A DNA stretch of 5,865 nt from Bacillota bacterium (GTDB taxonomy: Bacteria; Bacillota; Limnochordia; Darwinibacteriales; Darwinibacteriaceae). Below the pieces are notes generated by a model, which was not told the origin of the DNA, searched no databases, and saw only the letters and a list, made by a program, of their open reading frames with translations. The position numbers and the translations under genes are program-made. Shown here one piece after another: positions 1 through 5,685 of this stretch. Within the stretch, counting starts at the first letter, position 1; each line of letters starts with the position of its first letter. The stretch lies in the NCBI GenBank assembly GCA_012799115.1, contig JAAZLY010000241.1, positions 1-5,865 of the forward strand, read 5' to 3'.

Positions 1-35
1 GCACCCATAAAGCCTATTATAGCTTGAATCAACAT
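1..35 (-). CDS. Threonine/serine exporter, second (ThrE2/DUF3815-type) subunit, 5' fragment
   Basis: Only the first 11 codons lie in the window: an ATG at 35-33 followed by MLIQAIIGFMG, a hydrophobic start typical of the small membrane subunit of split ThrE exporters. The stop codon of the preceding exporter gene (39-37) is separated from this ATG by a single base, so translation is very likely coupled. A G-rich Shine-Dalgarno (six G on the minus strand, 49-44) sits 8 nt before the ATG, inside the end of the upstream gene. The assignment rests mainly on context: in Bacillota the DUF1212 subunit is normally followed directly by a four-to-five-helix DUF3815 partner, and both are needed to match the fused ThrE of Corynebacterium. 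The fragment alone is too short for a family call from sequence. Confidence 0.7.
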   Translation of the reverse strand, partial: MLIQAIIGFMG

Positions 36-36
36 A

Positions 37-780
37 CTAACGTCCCCCCAAGCGTATCACAATGGCAACACCGGTGGCAATGGCCACAGACACCGCCAAG
101 GCTTCGGCACTTCTGCTCAAGCCCGAAAGAAGCTCTCCACTGAGCAAGTCACGAATAGCGGTGGTCATAGCGACGCCCGGGGTCATCACCATCACTGCAC
201 CGAGGGTGGTCACATCAGGATCAATGGGCAGAACCTTTGATACCCACAGAATTAGCCAAGCTGCCACGATTCCACCTATAGCGGCTTGAAGTACCTTTGG
301 AACGGGATGGCGATTCAGCCAGGCCACCAAGACCAGCACCAAGGCACCTGTCAAACCAGCAATTGCTCCCTCGAACCAATTTCCACCGAAAATCATGGTA
401 AAGGCCATAGCTCCAATGCCGCCAATCAGCTGCCACCATATAGTATCCGGCTCACTCGTCAAACGTAACCTCTCTAGTTCTTCACCCACTTGGTCGACTG
501 TGACCGTTCCTTCCGAGAAGGCTCGGCTCAAGGAGTTAACCTTGGCGATTGTGGACAAATTATTGAAGGACTTCCGAATCCGACGTACCCTCGTATAGAC
601 ACGCCCATCGGCGGTATGGAGCGAGATAAAAAGGCCTGTCGGGGTCGCAAAGCCCTCCACTTGAACAAAGCCTGCGGCCAGGCCCATTCTCTCTATGGTC
701 TCCTCCACCCTGTACATCTCGGCCCCACAGGTCAGTAGCAACTCTCCCGCGAGTAAGACAAGACCTACTAGATGCTCCAT
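37..780 (-). CDS. Threonine/serine exporter, first subunit (ThrE/DUF1212 family)
   Basis: Membrane protein predicted to export threonine and serine across the cytoplasmic membrane; homologous to the N-terminal part of Corynebacterium ThrE and to E. coli YjjP. Numbered from the ATG at 789, the cytoplasmic N-terminal half carries the family signature GAEMYRVEET (22-31) and a conserved RIRKSFNNLSTIAKVN stretch (70-85). Five hydrophobic segments follow at about 118-137, 141-158, 165-185, 193-209 and 227-246. The conserved loop MTPGVAMTTAIRDLLSGE (202-219) lies between the last two. Length (about 250 aa) is normal for the split form. Two in-frame ATGs exist, at 789 and 780. I prefer 780 because a weak GGA lies 9 nt upstream of it, whereas 789 has no spaced ribosome site. 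The second subunit follows after one base. The divergent neighbour is a peptidase, which may feed the amino-acid pool that this exporter relieves (inference). No convincing promoter boxes are visible in the gap at 790-865. Confidence 0.9.
   Translation of the reverse strand: MEHLVGLVLLAGELLLTCGAEMYRVEETIERMGLAAGFVQVEGFATPTGLFISLHTADGRVYTRVRRIRKSFNNLSTIAKVNSLSRAFSEGTVTVDQVGEELERLRLTSEPDTIWWQLIGGIGAMAFTMIFGGNWFEGAIAGLTGALVLVLVAWLNRHPVPKVLQAAIGGIVAAWLILWVSKVLPIDPDVTTLGAVMVMTPGVAMTTAIRDLLSGELLSGLSRSAEALAVSVAIATGVAIVIRLGGR
44..49 (-). promoter_or_regulatory. Ribosome binding site of the second exporter subunit
   Basis: On the minus strand a run of six G followed by AC lies 8 nt before the ATG at 35. 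It lies within the last codons of the upstream gene and supports a coupled start at 35. Confidence 0.5.
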
Positions 781-850
781 TGCTATCATTCCGTTTCGCT
801 ATTGTGTAAGGGGAGGAAATTCTCTACCCTTGTTGAAAACCATGACTAAT

Positions 851-857
851 GAGGAGG
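851..857 (+). promoter_or_regulatory. Ribosome binding site of the M20 peptidase gene
   Basis: A perfect GAGGAGG lies 8 nt before the ATG at 866. It selects that start over the in-frame ATG at 842 and over the much longer open frame that runs back to 695 across the divergent exporter gene. Confidence 0.85.
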
Positions 858-865
858 TTGATACG

Positions 866-1978
866 ATGGAAGTAAATCAACAACGGTTAGTCGATGAATT
901 TCTCGAACTCGTGAAAATCGACAGCGCTTCAAAAGACGAAAGACTCATGGCAGATGCCCTCAAGGCGAAGATGGAGGCACTGGGTTTTGTCGTCTCCGAA
1001 GACGACGCCGCCACGAAGATCGGTGGCACAGCAGGCAATGTAATTGGCATTTTAGAGGGCCAAAAAGATGCTCCTCCCCTACTATTTTGTGCCCACATGG
1101 ATAGGGTTCAGCCAGGTTTAGGCATCAAACCGCAACTCAAAAATGGTGTAATCACCAGTGATGGCACCACCATTTTGGCGGCAGACGATGTGGCTGGTAT
1201 TGTTGCAATCCTTGAAGCGGTACGCATAATCCAAGAAGAAAAGATTCCCCATGGACGCCTCGAAGTCCTCTTTACCGTGGCAGAAGAAGGGGGACTCTAT
1301 GGAGCAAAGTCTGTGGATCCGAGTCAGTTTCAAGCTAAGGCCGGTTTCTTCTTAGACGCCACCGGAGATGTCGGCACGATCGTAACCGCCGCCCCAGCCC
1401 AAAAGGGACTGAAGGCCACCATCCACGGCAAAGCAGCCCATGCTGGAGTTGCACCAGAAGACGGTATTAGTGCCATCCTCGTAGCAGCCCAGGCGATTAC
1501 CCAAATGAAGCTCGGGCGAATCGATCCCGAGACTACGGCCAATATCGGGGTGATTCATGGTGGTGCCGCTACCAATATCATACCCGACAAAGTCGAGTTG
1601 CAGGGAGAAGCCCGCTCCCGGGATAATGACAAATTGGACCAGCAGATGGACAGCATGGTTGCGGCCCTTAACAAGGCCTGCTCCGACTATGGTGTAACAG
1701 CAGACATTCATGTCAATCACAGCTATAGTGCTTTTAGCTTGACCGAGGACGATTATGCCGTTCAGCTAGCCATAAGAGCCGCCAAGGCCATCGGAGTTAC
1801 ACCCTCCATCGAGAGCACCGGAGGCGGAAGTGATGCCAACATCATCAATGCCCACGGTATTCCCTCAGTGGTTCTAGGTGTAGGCTATACCGGCGTACAT
1901 ACCACATCGGAAGCGATTTCTGTCGAGCAGCTTACCGCCGCCGCCAGGTACGTACTGAGTATCATCACTGAAAGCTAA
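866..1978 (+). CDS. M20-family metallopeptidase, peptidase T-like
   Basis: Cytoplasmic di-zinc aminopeptidase or amidohydrolase of the M20 family, PepT-like subgroup (similar to B. subtilis YqjE). Family members release N-terminal residues from short peptides, but the substrate of this subgroup is not settled. The 370-residue product has the full set of metal and catalytic residues: H77 and D79 in AHMDR, D108 in LAADDVAG, the E140-E141 pair in TVAEEGG, D164 in FFLDATG and H345 in GVHTTSE. The dimerisation/lid domain occupies roughly 180-290 and contains the conserved H192 in HGKAAHAG and the GGAATNIIPD motif (232-241). Nothing is truncated. The start at 866 is fixed by the ideal GAGGAGG 8 nt upstream; in-frame ATG 842 is a weaker alternative. 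The gene stands alone and ends 10 bp before a strong hairpin terminator. It is divergent from the threonine/serine exporter, so a shared role in peptide and amino-acid homeostasis is possible. Confidence 0.93.
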   Translation: MEVNQQRLVDEFLELVKIDSASKDERLMADALKAKMEALGFVVSEDDAATKIGGTAGNVIGILEGQKDAPPLLFCAHMDRVQPGLGIKPQLKNGVITSDGTTILAADDVAGIVAILEAVRIIQEEKIPHGRLEVLFTVAEEGGLYGAKSVDPSQFQAKAGFFLDATGDVGTIVTAAPAQKGLKATIHGKAAHAGVAPEDGISAILVAAQAITQMKLGRIDPETTANIGVIHGGAATNIIPDKVELQGEARSRDNDKLDQQMDSMVAALNKACSDYGVTADIHVNHSYSAFSLTEDDYAVQLAIRAAKAIGVTPSIESTGGGSDANIINAHGIPSVVLGVGYTGVHTTSEAISVEQLTAAARYVLSIITES

Positions 1979-1988
1979 GTTAGGGACG

Positions 1989-2013
1989 AAAAAGGGGTCA
2001 GGGACCCCTTTTT
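1989..2013. terminator. Bidirectional intrinsic terminator
   Basis: A perfect inverted repeat: AAAAAGGGGTC (1989-1999), three-base loop AGG (2000-2002), GACCCCTTTTT (2003-2013). The GC-rich core GGGGTC/GACCCC is flanked by A and T tracts, so either strand gives a hairpin followed by five U. It lies 10 bp after the peptidase stop and directly touches the stop codon (2016-2014) of the converging alcohol dehydrogenase gene, so it should terminate both transcripts. Confidence 0.9.
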
Positions 2014-3114
2014 CTACTTTATGCTAGCTGATAGGATTTTGCTTAAATCCGATTCGACAGGGTCCCCGAGGGAATTTTTGATATTGTTCGTTTGCATCGC
2101 TTTATCTACGTAAGCAGCCAAGGTCTCCGCCGTCAACTCGATTTTTCCGACCTCGTCAATGAAAAGTGCATCCATCAGCTCACCAAATGCCTCTACCGAA
2201 TCGAGTTCCAATAGCTCTAAGACAGTCTTAACACGCTCTGGTGCCACTCCCATCGTATAGTCGAGGTAAGCTTGCATGCAGACTCCATTTGCTCGACCGT
2301 GGGGCATATCATGATAGTAAGTAAGGGAATAACCTAGGGCATGCACCAGTGTGGTCCCAGTCTGGGCAATGGCTATACCGCCTAAGCTCGAAGCTAGGAG
2401 CAAAGCATCCCTGGCCTCTAGATCAAGGGTCCCTTGGCGCAGGGCAGAAATGGTGGTTCCCCACAGGGCCATCCCCTGTAAGGCTGCAAGATCACTAGCG
2501 GCTGTCGCTCTCTTTGATAGATAGCTCTCTACCAAATGAGACAATGCGTCAACAGCCGTATCGCGGGTTACACCAAGGGGTAAAGACTCGGTATACTTCG
2601 GATCAAGATACGCAACCTGTGGGAACAAATCAGGTCCACGGAGTCCCTTCTTGGTCTCTTCGTCCTCGATGGTTAACACCGCGTATTGCGTTACCTCGCT
2701 ACCTGTACCTGCGGTGGTGGGAATCGCGACGATGGGCAGAGCCCTTGTTTCCCAACCATTCTGGTAGAGATCTAGAGCATGGACATCGTTCACGGCCAAA
2801 ACCGCCATGGCTTTGGCGGCATCTAAAGGCGAACCGCCACCGATGGCTATAACATAGTCACAACCCTCTTTTCTTGCCAGTGCCCCACCTTGCATCACCG
2901 TATCGACCGAAGGGTTGTTCTCTACTTCGTCATAAATGACATGCTCCCCGGGGAGCACGGCTAGGACATCATCAAGTGCTCCACTAAGCCTGGCTGACGA
3001 TCGTCCAGTAACGATCAGGGCCTTCTGCCCGAGGGCTAGACTGCTACCCGCTTCACGCACAACTCCTTGTCCATACACCATTTTCGTAGGCATAAAGTAA
3101 TCGAACCGATTCAT
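2014..3114 (-). CDS. Iron-containing alcohol dehydrogenase (group III)
   Basis: Cytoplasmic NAD(P)-linked oxidoreductase that interconverts alcohols and aldehydes. The 366-residue product starts MNRFDYFMPTKMVYG, the usual family opening. The N-terminal dinucleotide-binding domain contains the signature GGGSPLDAAK (92-101) and PTTAGTGSE (132-140). The C-terminal helical domain holds all four metal ligands in the pattern known from FucO: D189 and H193 in DALSH, H258 in LVHALGY and H272 in MPHGRANG. All being present argues for an active iron (or zinc) enzyme. Length is slightly shorter than the usual 380-390. The start at 3114 is preferred because AAGGAG lies 9 nt upstream; ATG 3120 (two residues longer) is only 3 nt from the same site, and the open frame to 3153 would run into the upstream gene. 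It follows a MATE transporter by 11-17 bp and its ribosome site abuts that gene's stop, so the two form an operon. The specific alcohol cannot be read from sequence. Confidence 0.93.
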   Translation of the reverse strand: MNRFDYFMPTKMVYGQGVVREAGSSLALGQKALIVTGRSSARLSGALDDVLAVLPGEHVIYDEVENNPSVDTVMQGGALARKEGCDYVIAIGGGSPLDAAKAMAVLAVNDVHALDLYQNGWETRALPIVAIPTTAGTGSEVTQYAVLTIEDEETKKGLRGPDLFPQVAYLDPKYTESLPLGVTRDTAVDALSHLVESYLSKRATAASDLAALQGMALWGTTISALRQGTLDLEARDALLLASSLGGIAIAQTGTTLVHALGYSLTYYHDMPHGRANGVCMQAYLDYTMGVAPERVKTVLELLELDSVEAFGELMDALFIDEVGKIELTAETLAAYVDKAMQTNNIKNSLGDPVESDLSKILSASIK

Positions 3115-3123
3115 TTGCATGCA

Positions 3124-3131
3124 CTCCTTCC
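3124..3131 (-). promoter_or_regulatory. Ribosome binding site of the alcohol dehydrogenase gene
   Basis: Minus-strand GGAAGGAG follows immediately after the TAA stop of the MATE gene (3134-3132). It is 9 nt from ATG 3114 and 3 nt from ATG 3120, favouring 3114. The adjacency of stop and ribosome site suggests translational coupling. Confidence 0.7.
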
Positions 3132-4493
3132 TTAGACTTGCAACAGCTTCCAATCTCCCTTACTAAATCTTCTTTGAATCAAGAAACCTCGAACAAATAG
3201 ATCAATGACCATAGCCACCCAGGCCCCGATTAAGCCATATCCAAGCTCGATTGCAAGGATGTAAGCCAGAGCAACCCTGACAAAAACGAAGCCGATGACG
3301 ACGATCTTAAGAATCGCTCGAGTATCCCCCGCTCCCCGCAAACCACCAGCAATAATCATCCAAGTTGCTAGGGCAGGCTGAGCGATGGCAACGAGACGTA
3401 GGCAGACGACTGCGAGTTGGATCACCTCAGGATCCCTCGAGAAGATCCGTACTATGGGCTGTGGCATGACAAGAAACAACACTCCCATAACCGACATAAC
3501 TAGGATACCCAGATTCCGCGTCACGCGTCCCGCTTCATCGGCTGCGTCTGGATCTTCAGCGCCCAAATTCTGCCCCACTAGTGTGGTGGAGGCAGTTGCG
3601 AATCCAGCTCCGGGCATAAAAGAAAGGGATTCAGCGTTCAGGGCCACTTGGTGAGCGGCATACGCCACTGTGCCTAGAGATGAGACGATCATGGTGTACA
3701 CAAGCTGGGCTACTCGCATCATTCCCTGCTCAGCACCTGCTGGAATACCAATATTGGCGATGCGCCGAATGATCTGGCGATCCGGTTTGAATGAATCGGT
3801 GACCCGCACCCCTAGCACTGGATGGCGGAAAAGAACCCACAGAGCGATGAGACCGCCACACAATTGGGAGATGGCTGTACCTATGGCAGCACCTGCCACC
3901 CCTAGGGCTGGAATGGGTCCAACACCGTAGATGAAGATTGTATTGCCGATAATATTAATCACATTCACTAGTGCGGTTATACGCATGGGGGTTTGGGTAT
4001 CTCCAGCACCACGCAAAATTGCATTAATCACGATCAGGAAATAATTAAGGATCATTGCGGCAGAGACAATGCGCACATACGTCGCCGCCATCTGGAGTAC
4101 GTCCCCATCCGAACTGCGGAAAAGGAGTCCCAAAAGGCCCCGGGCAGTCAAGAGAAAGGTAAGCATCACAGCACCGGATACGAAAAGACCGAGCACTAGA
4201 GATTGCCTGGCGACATCCCCTGCTTTTCTTCTTTCACCTGCACCTATATGCCTGGCTACAAGGGCTGTACTTCCTGTGGCTAAAGCTGAAAAGACAGTCA
4301 GCCCTACCATCGAAATCTGGTTTCCCAGACCGACTGCAGCCAAGGAGGCTGCCCCTAAACGACCGACCATGGCCGTATCCACTATACCCACCATCGTGTG
4401 CAGCAAATTCTCTACAATCGCTGGCCATGCTAGATTCAAAATCTTACGGCGTTTCTCGGTTTGACCTAGCAACAACTGTGGTTCTATTCCCAA
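3132..4493 (-). CDS. MATE family multidrug/cation antiporter
   Basis: Inner-membrane efflux transporter of the MATE family (NorM/DinF-like group), using Na+ or H+ gradients to expel organic cations or other small molecules. The 453-residue product has a short cytoplasmic N terminus and about 12 hydrophobic segments. The two-fold repeat of the family is easy to see: ILRGAGDTQTPM (159-170) matches GLRGAGDTRAIL (384-395), and STALVARHIGAGE (75-87) matches STTLVGQNLGAED (302-314). The first helix holds WPAIVENLLHTMVGIVDTAMVG (23-44), typical of the family. Translation starts at TTG (4493-4491), supported by AAGGGGAG 6 nt upstream; the next in-frame ATG lies inside the first helix and would destroy it. 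It is the first gene of an operon with an iron alcohol dehydrogenase, which may indicate export linked to alcohol or aldehyde metabolism (inference). The substrate is unknown. Transcription likely begins in the divergent region 4494-4578. Confidence 0.93.
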   Translation of the reverse strand: MGIEPQLLLGQTEKRRKILNLAWPAIVENLLHTMVGIVDTAMVGRLGAASLAAVGLGNQISMVGLTVFSALATGSTALVARHIGAGERRKAGDVARQSLVLGLFVSGAVMLTFLLTARGLLGLLFRSSDGDVLQMAATYVRIVSAAMILNYFLIVINAILRGAGDTQTPMRITALVNVINIIGNTIFIYGVGPIPALGVAGAAIGTAISQLCGGLIALWVLFRHPVLGVRVTDSFKPDRQIIRRIANIGIPAGAEQGMMRVAQLVYTMIVSSLGTVAYAAHQVALNAESLSFMPGAGFATASTTLVGQNLGAEDPDAADEAGRVTRNLGILVMSVMGVLFLVMPQPIVRIFSRDPEVIQLAVVCLRLVAIAQPALATWMIIAGGLRGAGDTRAILKIVVIGFVFVRVALAYILAIELGYGLIGAWVAMVIDLFVRGFLIQRRFSKGDWKLLQV

Positions 4494-4499
4494 CGCTCT

Positions 4500-4507
4500 C
4501 TCCCCTT
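4500..4507 (-). promoter_or_regulatory. Ribosome binding site supporting a TTG start of the MATE gene
   Basis: Minus-strand AAGGGGAG (4507-4500) with a 6-nt spacer to TTG at 4493. It is the reason for choosing this non-ATG start. Confidence 0.75.
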
Positions 4508-4552
4508 TTCTACTTTGAAAGGAATACTACCTAACTCATCGAAGTAACTTTT

Positions 4553-4558
4553 ATTATA
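4553..4558 (-). promoter_or_regulatory. Candidate -10 box for the MATE/alcohol dehydrogenase operon
   Basis: The minus strand reads a perfect TATAAT (4558-4553), 59 nt before the TTG start. The -35 position (around 4576-4581) is poor (CACATC), so the call depends on the -10 alone. On the plus strand the same AT-rich patch reads TATTAT (4552-4557), a possible overlapping -10 for the methyltransferase gene about 21 nt before its GTG, also without a good -35. Confidence 0.35.
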
Positions 4559-4566
4559 CATCGAAA

Positions 4567-4570
4567 GAGG
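4567..4570 (+). promoter_or_regulatory. Ribosome binding site supporting a GTG start of the methyltransferase gene
   Basis: GAGG with an 8-nt spacer to GTG 4579. An in-frame TGA at 4576 excludes any upstream start, and the nearby ATG at 4577 is out of frame. Confidence 0.65.
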
Positions 4571-4578
4571 CGTTTGAT

Positions 4579-5076
4579 GTGCAGCAATCCGTTTATACAT
4601 CTCCTGTAGGGCCCCTTTTTCTCTGGTTTGAAGGTGAGAAGCTCGTCTATGTCGCATTCCGCGAAGAAGACGGGAAAGACTGGCTCGCCAAACGCTGTCC
4701 CGATGCCAACTTTGAACAAGAACCCCTCCCTAGGGCTTACCAGGACGACCTGGATACCTATTTCAAGGGACGCAGGATCGACTTTTCTTGGCCCCTGCAT
4801 CTGATGGGTACTGATTTTCAGAAGAGGGTGTGGGCGGAAATTGCCAAAGTTCCCCATGGTCAGGTGACGACGTATAAGAAGATCGGTCAGGCCCTGGGTA
4901 CAAAGGCCTATCGTGCCGTTGGTCAAGCAGTTGGAGCGAATCCGGTAAGCATCATAATCCCTTGCCATCGCGTGTTAGGGACCCACTCCTTCGGTGGCTA
5001 CGGAGGAGGACTTACCATCAAACGCCTACTCCTAGAACTTGAAAATGTTACCTTACGTCCTAATTTCCTAGCCTGA
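4579..5076 (+). CDS. ogt: Methylated-DNA--protein-cysteine methyltransferase (O6-alkylguanine repair)
   Basis: Suicide DNA-repair protein that moves methyl or alkyl groups from O6-methylguanine (and O4-methylthymine) in DNA to its own cysteine. The 165-residue single-domain form resembles Ogt and has no AraC-like Ada domain. The N-terminal RNase H-like part (about 1-75) starts QQSVYTSPVGPLFLWF. The C-terminal domain has FQKRVWAEIAKVPHGQVTTY (80-99), the helix-turn-helix with the conserved arginine R112 in YRAVGQAVGANP, the asparagine hinge N121 and the active-site motif PCHRV with acceptor cysteine C129. The closing motif GGYGGGLTIKRLLLELE (139-155) is normal apart from GYGGG in place of the usual GYAGG. 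Translation begins at GTG, fixed by an in-frame stop at 4576. A nucleotidase gene follows with its ribosome site touching this stop, so the two are cotranscribed. The gene is divergent from the MATE operon. The symbol is by family resemblance; Ogt versus Ada-C naming is not decided by sequence. Confidence 0.94.
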   Translation: MQQSVYTSPVGPLFLWFEGEKLVYVAFREEDGKDWLAKRCPDANFEQEPLPRAYQDDLDTYFKGRRIDFSWPLHLMGTDFQKRVWAEIAKVPHGQVTTYKKIGQALGTKAYRAVGQAVGANPVSIIIPCHRVLGTHSFGGYGGGLTIKRLLLELENVTLRPNFLA

Positions 5077-5083
5077 GAGGAGG
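5077..5083 (+). promoter_or_regulatory. Ribosome binding site pointing to an ATT start
   Basis: A perfect GAGGAGG immediately after the methyltransferase stop (5074-5076), with an 8-nt spacer that lands exactly on ATT 5092. This is the same site and spacing used by the peptidase gene at 851-857. No ATG, GTG or TTG occurs in frame between this site and the nucleotidase motif. Confidence 0.75.
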
Positions 5084-5091
5084 CGAATACG

Positions 5092-5685
5092 ATTTCTACT
5101 TTCATTTTCGGCTTTGATATCGATGGTGTATTGACCAATGATGATGACGGCGAATGCAGTATTTGGCTACAAGAAGCGAGCGAGTTCTTCGGCTTACCCT
5201 TACCGGATAAACGAGCCTATTACATCGAAGACGTCTTTGGCGTGAGCAGAGAAGAAGTTCATCGATTCTTCAACGCTCGCGCCAATGATATCCTGCAAAA
5301 GGTGCCCATCAGGGAACATGCTGCAGAAACGTTGCAAGAACTACAGAAGGACAAGCACACCATCCATCTGATTACCGCAAGAGACGAGCGTCACCGCTCC
5401 CTAACCGAAGACTGGCTCAAGCGTCATGGCGTGCCCTATAACCAGCTCTTTATGAGCCAGCCCAAGCAGTCCTACTCCAAGGGTGCTCTTTGCCAGCAAC
5501 TACGGGTAGGGTTCTTTGTGGATGACAAAGTAGAGAACGCCTTAGACACGGCCAGTCATGGCATATACACATTGCTTTTCCATGCTTCCCACAATTTGGG
5601 TAAAGCAGATTCCTTACCACTTGTGAAAGACTGGCTGCAGGTCCGCGAACACATCGAACTGCACTTAAGAAACAATGCGTCCTAA
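5092..5685 (+). CDS. HAD-superfamily 5'-nucleotidase-like hydrolase (YqfW/NT5C-type) with probable ATT start
   Basis: Likely cytoplasmic Mg-dependent phosphatase of the HAD superfamily, closest to the 5'(3')-deoxyribonucleotidase-like family that includes B. subtilis YqfW. Counted from the ATT at 5092 the product is 197 aa. Motif I is FDIDGVL with nucleophile D9 and acid/base D11. A helical cap follows at about 25-75. Motif II is T95 in LITARDE, motif III is probably K130 in SYSKGAL, and motif IV is D144-D145 in FFVDDKVENA. The first canonical start codon in frame is TTG 5131, which would remove D9 and D11 and so kill the enzyme. The reading frame is open back to 5077, and GAGGAGG stands 8 nt before ATT. 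ACG 5089 is a poorer alternative start, and a sequencing or assembly error of ATG to ATT is possible. The gene is 15 bp downstream of the alkylguanine methyltransferase and probably coupled to it, hinting at removal of damaged nucleotides (inference). Its 3' end overlaps the converging nuclease gene by 21 bp. Confidence 0.88.
   Translation: MSTFIFGFDIDGVLTNDDDGECSIWLQEASEFFGLPLPDKRAYYIEDVFGVSREEVHRFFNARANDILQKVPIREHAAETLQELQKDKHTIHLITARDERHRSLTEDWLKRHGVPYNQLFMSQPKQSYSKGALCQQLRVGFFVDDKVENALDTASHGIYTLLFHASHNLGKADSLPLVKDWLQVREHIELHLRNNAS

Noticed and set aside
695..865. N-terminal extension of the peptidase frame upstream of 866
   Set aside because: It would overlap the divergent exporter gene, has no homology-like features, and the ideal ribosome site at 851-857 points to ATG 866.
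790..865. Promoter boxes in the exporter/peptidase gap, such as TTGTGT with TACCCT
   Set aside because: The matches to consensus are too weak on both strands to support a call.
1352..1720. Open frame of 122 codons on the minus strand inside the peptidase gene
   Set aside because: It lies entirely antisense to a gene with full catalytic motifs, and its translation resembles no family.
3115..3153. Longer start of the alcohol dehydrogenase at 3153
   Set aside because: It would overlap the end of the MATE gene, and the natural family start MNRFDYF with a spaced AAGGAG begins at 3114.
3300..4020. Repeated LRGAGDT coding segments in the MATE gene as a DNA repeat
   Set aside because: They are the normal internal two-fold symmetry of MATE proteins, similar at the protein level only.
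4069..4464. Open frame of 131 codons on the plus strand inside the MATE gene
   Set aside because: Antisense shadow of the MATE coding region with low-complexity basic and proline-rich translation.
4531..4968. Open frame of 145 codons on the minus strand across the methyltransferase gene
   Set aside because: It is antisense to a clearly functional gene and spans the divergent promoter region; no family features are visible.
5131..5133. TTG 5131 as the start of the nucleotidase
   Set aside because: It removes the DxDG catalytic motif coded just upstream in the same open frame and has no ribosome site at a suitable distance.
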